From Tetraselmis striata (taxonomy: Eukaryota; Chlorophyta; Chlorodendrophyceae; Chlorodendrales; Chlorodendraceae), in contig VCJN01001502.1 of assembly GCA_006384855.1 (NCBI GenBank), positions 1 to 64,000 on the forward strand: a stretch of 64,000 nucleotides of DNA. Reading direction: 5' to 3'. The notes beneath the pieces were generated by a model. It was not told the DNA's origin. It saw only the letters and a program-made list of their open reading frames with translations, and searched no databases. The position numbers and the translations under genes were made by a program. This document shows, one piece after another, positions 35,390 through 45,701 of this stretch (within the stretch, counting starts at the first letter, position 1; every line of letters starts with the position of its first letter).

Positions 35390-38300
35390 ATGTGTATGAT
35401 AGGCACAGCAGGAGCTGCAGGCGGGATGGCGCGGGACGCCGCTGCCGGGCCGGTATCGCACCCGCTGTCGGACGGAGGCGAGAGCGACGGCTACGCCAAC
35501 AGGATAATGCCGGGCCTGGACGATATCGACAACGAAGGCCGCAACGGCGTGCCCGGCAACGCGCCCGATGACACCAAAATGGACGGCGCCGGGGAGGCGC
35601 CCAGCCAGGTCCCGGTAGACAGCGAGATGGTAGCACAGGATGACTTGCCTGACTGGTTGCCGGACGGCGGTGAGAGGGGCGGCTATGACAGCAGCATGCC
35701 GGGCCTGGACCCCGGCAGCAGCGACAGCGAACGCCACGAGGGCGTGCCCGACACGGTATCAGATGATGCCGATATGGGCGGGAACGGATGGGTGCCCAGC
35801 CAGGTGCCGGCAGATAGCGGGATGGCCGACATCACCGGCTTGCCTGGGGCGGTGGCTGATGCGGGGGAGAGCGACGGCGACGGCAGCATGCCGGGCCTGC
35901 ACTCCGGCAGCAGCGACAGCGGTGACAGCATGCCCCGACTGCTGCCACACGACAGCGACAGCGACATGGGCGACAACGCCGATGCGCCTGACCATATGCC
36001 GGTGGGAAGACAGATGGCCCGCCTCGGCGGCTTGCTCCCGATCAGGCAAACCGCCCCACTCGGCGGCCATAACGACGACGGCGACAGCAGCATGCCGGGC
36101 CTGGCGGACTCGGGAACCAGCGACGACAGCATGCCCTGCCTGATGCCAGACAGCAGCGACAACGACAGCGGCGATGGCGGCGGCGGTGGGGTTGGCGCCG
36201 GCACCAGGCCAGCTCGGACGGTCGGCCCTCGCGGCACACAGGGCGGCGGAGGCTTGCCGTGCCGGGGCCTGGATGGCGGCGACAGCGATGGCGCCGGTAG
36301 CATGCCGGGCTTGATTTCATACAGCGACTCGAGCGCCGCGAGCGACAGCGGCGACAGCATGCCCAACCTGGCTCCAAGCAGCGACACCAGCGATGAGGAG
36401 TACGACGGCGAGGATGAGGAGGAAGAGGAGGAGGAGGAGGAGGAGGAAGACTATTTGGGGCTGGCGCGCTGGTTGGACTACCTGGGCATGCCGGGGGGAC
36501 AGGCGGGCGGTCCGGGTGGGGAGTTCGCCGAAGCGGAGGCGTTGTTAGAGGACTACGCCGTGCTCCGGTGGGCGGACCCTCTTGAGGGCGGCGGCGCGGC
36601 GCCCGTGATGCTGCCGCAGGAGATGTCAGGCGCGGCGATGAGCGAGCTGCTGGCCAGGCTGCGTGGTGAGGCGACGGGTGGCGACGGCGGGCCGGGCAGA
36701 GGCGGCAGCGGCGCAACGCGGCGGTGCGCACAGTCACCACCCCATCCCATCCAATCCAGGATTCCATGTGGGGTTCAAACCCTGCCAAGCCCTAAACACA
36801 GTTCCCGTCCATTACATCAGGGTTTGAACCCTCAATTCCCGAAGCCCTACATGAAAGGGGCATTTAGTGCGGTCTGACCACTCCCACCGCCACATTATCG
36901 CTGCATCCAAACCCAACACCCTATCAAAAGCAAGCCCGAACCCTAAATCTGGACCCTGAACCATGTACACCCCAAACGTTCATATGAGCAATATAACCTC
37001 AGTGCACAACTTTGAAACCCTAGAAACCCAAACGCCCCAAAGAAGATTGTCTTAATGTGCATCCTCCCACCCTCACTCACTTCCTATCATGTGACTCTTT
37101 CGGTCTGTCCGCTATGCAGCGTACGGCGTCGGCGGCACCAGCAGCAGCGGGGGGAGGAGGAGGAGGAGGAGCAAGAGGAGGCGGAGGCGGAGGAGGAGGA
37201 GGAGCTGCCCAACCTGCGGTGGCGCGGCCCTCCCGGCGGAGAGCTGGACGGGCCCGAGACCCCGCCGGGGCCCGACTTTGGCGCGGGGGTGCGCACCTTT
37301 GGCGAGTGGCGCGAGAGCATGATGTTCCAGCGCGCGATGGGCGCCATCCACAGCGGGCCCGGCGCGCTGCCGCGCATCGGCGGGGGGCTTGAGGGGCTGG
37401 CGTGGCGACGCGGCGGGCAGGCGGGCGCGGGCGGGGAGCCGGCGGGCGAGGCGCTGCCGCAGCTGTTCCCGCCCGAGCTGGCGATGCTGCTGCCGGGCAT
37501 GGTCAACCAGGGCGACGACGAGCTGCGGGACGCGCTGGGCGGCCTGCGCGACCGCTACGGCCCCGCCAGGTGCGCGCGGCATCCATCCCGAAAACGGAGA
37601 CGGGAGTGGATCACAACTGCCGACGCGCTACTCTCCAGGCGCCGGAGCCGCGTTGACCTCAGGGCGGCCGCCACCACCACCACCAACAGCAACACCATAG
37701 GCACCGTGAACACTTACCGAGGGCTGTCCAGCACCTATCTATGAGGAACCGGTATTTTGAGAGGCTTTGCACGAGACTCTTTGCTTAGAGGCGCCTAGCG
37801 GCACTCTTTTCAGTATGCAGTACCGTATGTCCGTCATAGATTCGTTTTTGGGGAAGGGGAAGAAGGGGGGGTGGGGGGGGGAGGAGGGGGGGGGGGGGCT
37901 TTGTTTTCTGGGAGGTGCGCTGCCAGCGGTACGTAGCTACGGAGTGCTATAGATGGAGGGAATGGGTGGAGAGGCGGCGCATAGCTCAGCCAGAGCGAGC
38001 ACGGACAACATCAGGGTAGGCACCGCCAACCTCTAAGACCCTGGCAACCCCATGTAAAGGAACCCTAAGGTACCCTGCAGTGGAATAGGGATTCACCTCC
38101 CAAGCCCTTGACGCATCAAGTCTAGGAGGTAAGGGTTAGGGTTAGGGTTAGGGTTAGGGTTGCACATCAATTCCTAGCAACGTCCCCTTGCCCTAATCAT
38201 AACCCTAACCCTAACCCTAGCCGCTGTGGCCCTGCCAGGCCGGAGCGGCGCCAGAGGCAGCGTCGGAAGGTGCGTGCGCGGGAGCTGTCGTGGCGCCACC

Positions 38301-40217
38301 TGCTGTCGGAGGACGTGAAGCGGGTGGTGGACGACCGCCCGTTCATGAGCGCGCTGCTGGGCACCCTGGAGGGGATCGACCCGGCCGCGGCCTGCATCCA
38401 GGTGAGGGCAACCCCCCTCCCCCCAACCACTCCTTGGTGCCCCGAGGGTGTTTACAAACAGAGCCAGGGCCCCGGCGCGGTACTGCATACACAGCGCAAC
38501 TACGACCCCGCCCTGCTGGTGGGCTGATAGGATAATAACCCCCAGACGACACCGTGGCGGATCCGATGAGCACTTAGGGCTGCATGCAAGCCCGATGTCA
38601 GGCTGCTGAGGATGGGGGTTCCTATCATGCCTCGTTGTCTGTCCGCTCGGTAGAGCGGGGGTGTCTTGTACAGGAGGTCCCGGGTTTGGTTCCTGGTTGG
38701 CGTGTTTCGGCAATAATGTCCCGGAGTGTCCCGGATTAACCCGATTGATGCATTAGCCCTTTGGGGTTCGAATGAGGCAATGGTCTAATGGCTATGCCAG
38801 ACCTACGACTGCGGTTGGCGCAAGAGGTTAAGTGCTTCGGGCGGCTTCGGCGGCTGACCCGGGGCGTACTTTTTTCTCTCTTTTTACTTTAGGGTTCCTA
38901 CGACCGCATCTATCGCCACTTAGCTGTTATCATCGCCATTCTTCCATCACCATGGGCCGCTCCGTCGTTCTCCATGCATTTTCAATGTTTGGTTCGCAAG
39001 GCCGGCAATGATCACACGTCCCGTGGCACATGCTCGAAAATTTGGTAGGTTGCACACTATGCCGTAGGTGCTCCGCTCACCACGAAAGACACGGATTTCC
39101 CTTGGGGGAGCGGGGCGGAGGGCCCTCCGCAGTGGGGCTATGATGTACAATGCTCACATTCCCAATGCTGATGGAGCCACGATGTACAATTGATGACAAG
39201 AAAGCTGCACGATCTAAACATATAGGGTATCGTCTGATTATATCGCATGATACTACTAGCACATTGTGTCATATTGTTCTGTGATATCTTATGTTACAAC
39301 AAGTATTATAACATGTATCATATTTTTTTGTCATGACATGTCCAGCATTGCGTAATTTGCCAAACTCTGCTGTAATGGTAATACTCCGATGCTGCATCAT
39401 ACAACATTCTAAGACAACATCGGATTAATAGTAGTACCGCTATAGAAGGGAGAATGAGGAGAAAGATAAAGCGAAGTCCGCATGCATCCTGTAACTTGTT
39501 ATATAAAAGAGGAATGAGGATATACACAATCACCATATGTATGTATATATGTACACATACATATATTATACCGCATACACATGATGCACAGCAGTATGAT
39601 AAGACATTCTATAACAAATAATAATAATAATAACAGTGATAGTAACACCTGAAGACGAATGCATACATATGGCAATATTGCGAATGTGGACGGGCTAACT
39701 TACGAATTATAAAAGATGGTGCATGGCGGTGCATGTAAGCTGTAGTATGATGAGGCTCCAAGGCGGTGCCTGTCCTGCGCCGGCTCCCCTTTGGGCGTGA
39801 TGCGCTCGGGCGCTCAAAGATCCCATGCCCCCCACCCCCCCTCCCTTATCCCCCATTGCTTTATCGTCCCCCGTCATGGTGAGAGCCTTCAGGACCGTGT
39901 GCCCAAAGGTCACAAGAGGCCATAAGGGCAGCCCACGTCATAAGAGCACTGCGGATGAGAGCCCGCCCTGCCATCCAGGGGTCAAATCCAGACGAAAACG
40001 TAGACAGCACTACGGCAAATGTTCTTGTAGGCTACTAGCAATCCCCCAATTTGCTTGATCACGGTGCGTACATGAAGGTGCGTCGCCACCCTTGTGTTTC
40101 TGACACGGACCAATACGGACCCCCCCCCCCCCCTCCCCGGCGCAGACCACGCTGCGCGCGCTGTGGGGGCCGCCGGGGACGGAGGAGGTCAAGGCACCCA
40201 TGGAGGAGGGGCGATGA
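35390..40217 (+). CDS. Unrecognised acidic repeat protein with an S-M-P-G-L motif array, 4 exons
   Basis: Exons: 35390-36723, 37120-37569, 38239-38401, 40146-40217; 2019 nt, 672 aa, all phases consistent, stop TGA. Residues about 1-340 carry at least eight copies of (S/G/D)-S-M-P-(G/R/C/N)-L, or I-M-P-G-L in the first, usually followed by Ser/Asp-rich stretches such as SGSSDSGD. This part looks disordered and suited to acidic-directed (CK2-like) phosphorylation. A poly-Glu run ends exon 1's acidic part (near residue 345), then DYLGLARWLDYLGM. Exon 2 begins with Arg-rich RRRRHQQQ, then another Glu-rich run, and a Gly/Pro-rich part with FGEWRESMMFQRAMGAIHSG. Exon 3 encodes a basic then helical segment (RELSWRHLLSEDVKRVV). 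I recognise no family. Transcription or chromatin adaptor, or scaffold, is only a guess. The start could also be the second ATG at 35396. Confidence 0.7.
37860..37898 (+). repeat. Interrupted G homopolymer in SMPGL gene intron 2
   Basis: G-rich run on the coding strand, an exception to the usual sense C orientation. Confidence 0.8.
38130..38161 (+). repeat. Interstitial telomeric repeat, (TTAGGG) about 5 units
   Basis: Tandem GGGTTA units lie inside intron 2 of the SMPGL gene. Only about 30 nt downstream the complementary (CCCTAA)n array begins (38191-38220). Confidence 0.9.
38191..38220 (-). repeat. Interstitial telomeric repeat, inverted, about 4 units
   Basis: CCCTAA units, ending 18 nt before the exon 3 acceptor. 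Together with 38130-38161 it forms an inverted telomere-repeat pair that could fold as a hairpin in RNA. Confidence 0.9.
38628..38702 (+). other. tRNA-derived relic (SINE-like), not a functional tRNA
   Basis: The sequence has a D-arm-like hairpin (CGCTCGGTAGAGCG), a CAGGAGGTC variable-region-like word and a T-arm-like stem CCGGG...CCTGG with loop TTTGGTT instead of TTCGANT. The acceptor and anticodon stems do not pair. More tRNA-like words follow (GGGGTTCGAAT at 38763, GCAAGAGGTTAAGTGC near 38820). It lies in intron 3 of the SMPGL gene and is best read as a SINE-type or worn tRNA copy. Confidence 0.4.
39160..39720. other. AT-rich segment in SMPGL gene intron 3
   Basis: About 560 nt of AT-rich sequence with TATGTA-type microsatellite (39536-39570) and an ATA run (39618-39634), set in a GC-rich neighbourhood. 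No coding content recognised. Confidence 0.5.
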
Positions 40218-41233
40218 CGCCGGACGTGCGGGTGCCGGCTGGCTGCCGCCGTGTGGCAAACGACGGCGCGCCTGCTGCGGCCCGGTGACGTATCAGACCT
40301 ACCATGGAGCCCAGGATAGGCGGGGTGGGGCCGTGCGGGGCAGGTTGTGTACCTAGGTACCGAGGGTGCGTGGCTTGCGGCCTTGGACCTCTGTAATGAC
40401 ACGCCGACAGCGATGGGGGGAGCGAGAAGCAGGATGGGCCGTGTCCCTTTTGTCGCCGAGCTTGAAATACGCTGCTGGCCACAATTTGCTGCCCCGTGTG
40501 CCTCTGCTTGCTCTAGCGACCCCCCTGCGTGCATCCCCCTTGAACTGAGATCATGAAATCCGGCTGCCCTGGGTACCGTCTTTTGGCACCATACCACCGC
40601 GCCACCACTGGTGAGGGTCGGCATTGTAACGTTACATTGGCTGTACAGCCACATTTCCACTCGACCGGCGGCACCATTTGCACGAGCAGTCATGCGATGT
40701 CGGATCCAGGGGTCACCGAAGGCGGAGGGGGGCTATGCTAACTACATCACTGCATAGATGTCAGTAACTGCTGTGCGGTACTCGCCATGCCGTGCCAAAG
40801 CCTGAGCAGCACAGCCCCAGGCTGGCGGGCATTACCAGCCGGTCACCGTGCAACAGCACCATCGACCCAGTCCCTCGTAGCGGAGTCGATCATCGCTTAA
40901 GGCCGCCAGTCCAGGACGCCCTAGCACGGTCAGCCAAGAATGGCAGGCAGGCACTCAGGCACTGACGAGGCGACGAGGGTGCGCCATGGGGTGAAATGTC
41001 TCCGCCGTCTTTGACACAGTCGCCAAAGCATCGGCGCAGCAAGGTGGTTGTGGACACAGGTGACGCCAGATGATAGGTTCTGTTGGAAGATAGCTTAATG
41101 GCGCTACTGGCTAGGTGGGGAGAAGTGGCGGGTCTATCGACTACTATGTACACAGCAGACAATACGTCCTGTATATAGAAACTAATATCTATACAGGCAG
41201 CAGGGCGGGCGCATGCGAGGCGCGCCACGCCGC
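40218..41233. other. Intergenic between convergent genes
   Basis: No gene recognised. TGTAA at 40624 could be the poly(A) signal of the SMPGL gene. A hairpin with stem CCTGTATA/TATACAGG (41168-41197) lies about 40 nt after the glycosyltransferase copy 1 stop codon on its coding strand and may mark its 3' end. Confidence 0.45.
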
Positions 41234-42139
41234 TCACTCGTGCCAGCTCTGGCCGGGCAGCAGCGACAGCGTGGAGAAGACCGTCTTGGGGCGGTCCTTG
41301 CTGAAGTCGAACGGCACGTCGCTGTTCGGGTAGCCGGCGCGCGGCTTCATCCCGTTAACGGAGAAGCGCTCGTAGGGGCACAGCAGCCGCGTGGTGGGCA
41401 GCGTCGCCTCGAACTCCTTCAGCTCCTCCTCCCACTCGGCGCGGTAGTCGGTGTCCTCGTCCTCGCGGTAGTCCGGGAACCAGGGGCCGCCCTCCGTGTA
41501 GTGCACGAAGCCGGGCAGCTCGCCCTCCGGCAGCCGGTCGTACCAGGGCGTCAGGAAGTTCCAGACGTGCGGCAGCGCGCCGATCTCCTCGTCCTTTAGC
41601 CACTTCATGCGGTGCAGGCTGGTGCCGCTCTCGCTGTTGACGTGGCTCAGGCTGCACGCCTTGTTGGAGGGGTGGCCCGCGTTGAACATCATCACGCTGC
41701 TCCAGTTCTTGCGTGGGTACCACTCCTGCGCCACGTTGGCCAGCTTGGTCTTCACCGTGGGGCGGAAGTCGTGCTGCACGCACATCAGCGCGTACTTGTC
41801 GTCGGTGAGGTCCAGCAGCTCGGCGATGTCGCGAAGGCACAGGAAGTCGTCGTCCACGAAGGCGGCCCAGCCGCTGTAGCCCGCCAGGTAGGGGACCAGG
41901 AAGCGCAGGTATGTAAACTCCGTGCTCTGCTTGGGGTCCTGCTCGCGCCAGTAGACGCCTCGCTTCTGCAGCTCCTCGCGCTTGAGCGGGATGACCTCCA
42001 CGGGGACGGAGGAGCGCTTGAGGATGGAGTGCCGGAACACCTCCCAGGCCACCTCCTCGTGGCTGTCGTAGCCTACGTAGATGCGGAACGGCGCGTCCAC
42101 GGTTGCCACTTGCGCGGCGCGGCGGATGGTCTCGGCCAT
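41234..42139 (-). CDS. GT8-like glycosyltransferase, copy 1 (intronless)
   Basis: A single open frame of 301 aa. It has the fold signature of nucleotide-sugar transferases of GT8 type: FRIYVGYDSHEEVAWEVFRH at the start, FTYLRFLVPYLAGY, then AFVDDDFLCL with the metal-binding Asp cluster (DxD, about residue 97), YALMCVQHDF, NWSSVMMFN (acceptor-side loop), EEIGALPHVWNFL and GFVHYTEGGPWF near the C-terminus. Similar short, single-domain proteins occur in bacteria and algae; donor and acceptor sugars are unknown. No signal peptide or membrane segment is visible. It lacks introns while other genes here have many, which fits a retrocopy or bacterial origin (inference). The protein differs from copy 2 at only three residues (N/K and M/I near residue 266, E/N at the last). 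A TATA-like TATAAA lies at 42240-42235. Confidence 0.85.
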   Translation of the reverse strand: MAETIRRAAQVATVDAPFRIYVGYDSHEEVAWEVFRHSILKRSSVPVEVIPLKREELQKRGVYWREQDPKQSTEFTYLRFLVPYLAGYSGWAAFVDDDFLCLRDIAELLDLTDDKYALMCVQHDFRPTVKTKLANVAQEWYPRKNWSSVMMFNAGHPSNKACSLSHVNSESGTSLHRMKWLKDEEIGALPHVWNFLTPWYDRLPEGELPGFVHYTEGGPWFPDYREDEDTDYRAEWEEELKEFEATLPTTRLLCPYERFSVNGMKPRAGYPNSDVPFDFSKDRPKTVFSTLSLLPGQSWHE

Positions 42140-42234
42140 GATGGTGTTTAAGCGGAAAACGATAGTTGTGGGTAAGCTGATGTCGTCGATGGAAGGTTGA
42201 TTTTGCGAGGTGTGTGAGGCGGCGGTCGCCGGCC

Positions 42235-42240
42235 TTTATA
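42235..42240 (-). promoter_or_regulatory. TATA box of glycosyltransferase copy 1
   Basis: CTATAAAGG on the - strand, about 96-101 nt before the ATG at 42139, a plausible distance for a short 5' UTR. Confidence 0.5.
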
Positions 42241-44143
42241 GAGCCGACCCGAGCTCATCGGAAGGGCGACGAGCGCGCCGCCACAGGAAAAGTCTCGCCC
42301 GCGTTGAACGGCGTTCATTTGAAAGCTCCTCGATCGGGCGTAAAAGCGCGCGCCTGCGACGACTTATTTTCTACAGGCTACTGATCGTATTTACGCGTAT
42401 TTACTAGTAAGTAATCCTTACTGCGCGACTACTGACTGACTGACTGCTACCGGGGTAGCCCCTGCGCTACCGCCTGCACTGGGGATGCCAATTATTGAAT
42501 AACGACAAATCCACTGCTGCCTGTAAGGATTACAGGTAAGGATTACTACCAGTAGCATCAACAGACATAAATCACCCGCGACACTCTCGCTCAATACAGC
42601 GCTAATGTATTGCTAAATGCTAAATGCTAAATCACCGGCGAAACTGGTAAGAGTACTCGTACAGGTGGTACCTTTACCCGACTACCGCCGGTTCTGCTTT
42701 CTTGGTCATGGTGAAGAATATAAAAGGCTACGTGTCCCCTCGCCGCCGTTTGGTGGTACCTGTAGTGCGGTCAGGGGGTGCCTGATTACCACTTCCGCAA
42801 GGAACCATTTTTTTTTCAATTTCGCGTGCTGGGGCACCGTGACCGCGCTACGAGTCTATGACGCCCCGCCCACCGCCGACACGCGCTTGTCGTGTGGCAT
42901 CGGATACCCGTATGTGGGACCTGCGTGGTACAGGCGGTATCATTCTACCTGGTAAGTATGATAATCGTACACATAGTGCATCATGGGGTACTTCGAATGA
43001 TCTGTGGTGATTGCGGGATAATTGCGTCTACTACTACTGGTAAGGATTACTCCTTACGTGAAACGCGTTCGTTTTTATCTGAAGCCCAGCACCTGCAACG
43101 CAGTGCTGCTAACACTTTTAACTGGAAAGGTCAGCCGTAAATTCGTAGAAACTACACAACACGCTTAGCTTTTACGTACCAATTACAGGCCAGCCTGGAA
43201 CATGACGTACCATCCAAGCGCGTCATGCGTCACGGTGATGTTCCCCCCTGGTACCCGTCGTAAATAAGTACCGGCATTAATCCGTTATCCGCAGGTCGTC
43301 CGTTACCGCCTGGCGACCGGTACCTGTACCAGTACGGTACAATACAGGTTAGTAGTCCGCGGACGCACGTGCTTGCTCACAAAAGCACAAACTACAGGTA
43401 CAGGGACCTGGACACCTGGGACCATCGCATCCCCGCCGCGCCGAGCAGCTTATCATTCATCATATATCCCGTAAGCTCTGTTCTAGGCGCTAGATTCCCG
43501 AACTTGCTTTATATTCATCACGATGTGTGATGGGGCTACTGGAGCAATTTAGCGCGCAGCGCAACACCAAGTCATAACCCGCCAACTGGCCGCACACTCG
43601 GATGAGGACGGCCGCGGATGATGTGCCGAAAGGGGATGCAAATTGGGTGACAAGCCTGGAACTGCGAATATACAGCGACGAGCGCAGGATTAATGCCGGA
43701 CTATCACTTCACAGCCCGCGGCCCGCCCTGCGTCTTGCTGAGCGCTCCATGTCCTGCGCCCGCGGTTGAAATCGCGGTCCATGGGGTCGGTGGGGTTTAA
43801 AAGGCGGCCCAATCGACGCCTGAGGCTCCTGGCCAACTGCGAACCTCCACACTCACACCCACCACTACCGGTAGCGTCACGCCTCTCGCAAAGTCCCTGA
43901 CGACTGCTGACGAAATATCTGGCGTGTACTGCACCAATCATCGCGTTCCTAATTGCTGCTAGCCCACAGGGTGTCCAACTCCCAGCTTGACACTACCTGC
44001 CGGTTTCGCGGGTCACTGCTGCGACATATAATCTGACGAGGACGCACTGTCTATTTCCGTCCATCGTGACATCTCCGCTCCGACAGCTCGCGCAGTGAAC
44101 CGCCAAGCTCAACCGACACGTTCCCTTTCTCCTGCCCATAATC
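42241..44143. promoter_or_regulatory. Shared upstream region of the divergent glycosyltransferase pair
   Basis: About 1.9 kb without a recognised gene. The 11-mer GTAAGGATTAC or its complement occurs at least four times (about 42409, 42522, 42534, 43040). GGTACC/GTACC words are frequent near 42660-43340. TATA-like CATATAATC lies at 44025-44033, about 110 nt before copy 2. The two promoters do not resemble each other, so the duplication did not carry one promoter along. Confidence 0.5.
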
Positions 44144-45049
44144 ATGGCCGAGACCATCCGCCGCGCCGCGCAAGTGGCAACCGTGGACGCGCCGTTCCGC
44201 ATCTACGTAGGCTACGACAGCCACGAGGAGGTGGCCTGGGAGGTGTTCCGGCACTCCATCCTCAAGCGCTCCTCCGTCCCCGTGGAGGTCATCCCGCTCA
44301 AGCGCGAGGAGCTGCAGAAGCGAGGCGTCTACTGGCGCGAGCAGGACCCCAAGCAGAGCACGGAGTTTACATACCTGCGCTTCCTGGTCCCCTACCTGGC
44401 GGGCTACAGCGGCTGGGCCGCCTTCGTGGACGACGACTTCCTGTGCCTTCGCGACATCGCCGAGCTGCTGGACCTCACCGACGACAAGTACGCGCTGATG
44501 TGCGTGCAGCACGACTTCCGCCCCACGGTGAAGACCAAGCTGGCCAACGTGGCGCAGGAGTGGTACCCACGCAAGAACTGGAGCAGCGTGATGATGTTCA
44601 ACGCGGGCCACCCCTCCAACAAGGCGTGCAGCCTGAGCCACGTCAACAGCGAGAGCGGCACCAGCCTGCACCGCATGAAGTGGCTCAAGGACGAGGAGAT
44701 CGGCGCGCTGCCGCATGTGTGGAACTTCCTGACGCCCTGGTACGACCGGCTGCCGGAGGGCGAGCTGCCCGGCTTCGTGCACTACACGGAGGGCGGCCCC
44801 TGGTTCCCGGACTACCGCGAGGACGAGGACACCGACTACCGCGCCGAGTGGGAGGAGGAGCTGAAGGAGTTCGAGGCGACGCTGCCCACCACGCGGCTGC
44901 TGTGCCCCTACGAGCGCTTCTCCGTCAAGGGCATCAAGCCGCGCGCCGGCTACCCGAACAGCGACGTGCCGTTCGACTTCAGCAAGGACCGCCCCAAGAC
45001 GGTCTTCTCCACGCTGTCGCTGCTGCCTGGCCAAAGCTGGCACAATTAG
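44144..45049 (+). CDS. GT8-like glycosyltransferase, copy 2 (intronless)
   Basis: 301 aa, in opposite orientation to copy 1 and ~2 kb away, head to head. Same motifs, including AFVDDDFLCL and GFVHYTEGGPWF. By eye the 906-nt frames differ at only about ten positions, including synonymous sites, while sequence outside the frame (both sides) is unrelated from within a few bases of the ATG and of the stop. The 3' end differs in the last codon (Asn, TAG stop, against Glu, TGA stop in copy 1). The long frames on the opposite strand and in the other frame here are shadows caused by high GC. Confidence 0.87.
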   Translation: MAETIRRAAQVATVDAPFRIYVGYDSHEEVAWEVFRHSILKRSSVPVEVIPLKREELQKRGVYWREQDPKQSTEFTYLRFLVPYLAGYSGWAAFVDDDFLCLRDIAELLDLTDDKYALMCVQHDFRPTVKTKLANVAQEWYPRKNWSSVMMFNAGHPSNKACSLSHVNSESGTSLHRMKWLKDEEIGALPHVWNFLTPWYDRLPEGELPGFVHYTEGGPWFPDYREDEDTDYRAEWEEELKEFEATLPTTRLLCPYERFSVKGIKPRAGYPNSDVPFDFSKDRPKTVFSTLSLLPGQSWHN

Positions 45050-45701
45050 GCTCTGTCGTGCTACCCGACGTGCCGCCCTGTATTCATCCTGTACAATTCC
45101 CCATAAATATAGTTCGCTAGTCCGACACATGACGGCAGCCGGCACAGTCGACCGTCCATTTTGCAACAATAATTCTTTATTCCCTGGGTTGCCGACCCAG
45201 TGCAGCATCGGCCTGCGCACACCTAGCCTGGCTGTGACTTGCCTTCACTTTCTGCGACGGTTGTCCTCATATGTGGCGGCAGCCCATTGCCCCTCTTGGG
45301 ACATATGCAGGAAAGATACCTGTCAGGCGTGCTACTCATGGGGGGATCCATCCCGCTCACGGAAGCGGTCGTATCTGGTAGCCACCGGAGAACAGGAGCA
45401 ATGGTACCGGTAATGGCACCCCCCCCCCCCCCCCCCCCGTCCCCAACATCACCAGGGGTTCAATGGCGGAACGGACCATACAGCCTGTGAGGCGAGCCAT
45501 GTGCACCGGGGTGCGCCTTACCCTATGACCGTAATTACAGCTGTATGCATCTGCGCCCAGAAGGTTTACTGCCGGACGCATGCTCCCCCCTCCCCCCCCC
45601 TTGAGCTCAAGCTGCAGACGGCGGCGCCTGTCCGCGCTGCCGCGGCCCCTCCCTTTTGCGGTGGCGGGCAGGGCCCTGGTGCTGTCTCCGTGCGCCGGTG
45701 C
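45050..45701. other. Intergenic between convergent genes
   Basis: No gene recognised. A C-run lies at 45419-45438. On the - strand a TGTAA at about 45538 could be the poly(A) signal of the DBP5 gene. The 94- and 83-codon + frames have no recognisable domain. Confidence 0.45.

Noticed and set aside
35683..36788. Long - strand frames opposite the SMPGL gene
   Set aside because: Antisense of the repeat-rich exon 1. The + strand frame joins in phase to three further exons.
44051..45220. 389-codon frame antisense to glycosyltransferase copy 2, and a 341-codon + frame over the same gene
   Set aside because: Shadows of a very GC-rich gene. Only the 44144-45049 frame has family motifs, and the same shadow occurs in copy 1.
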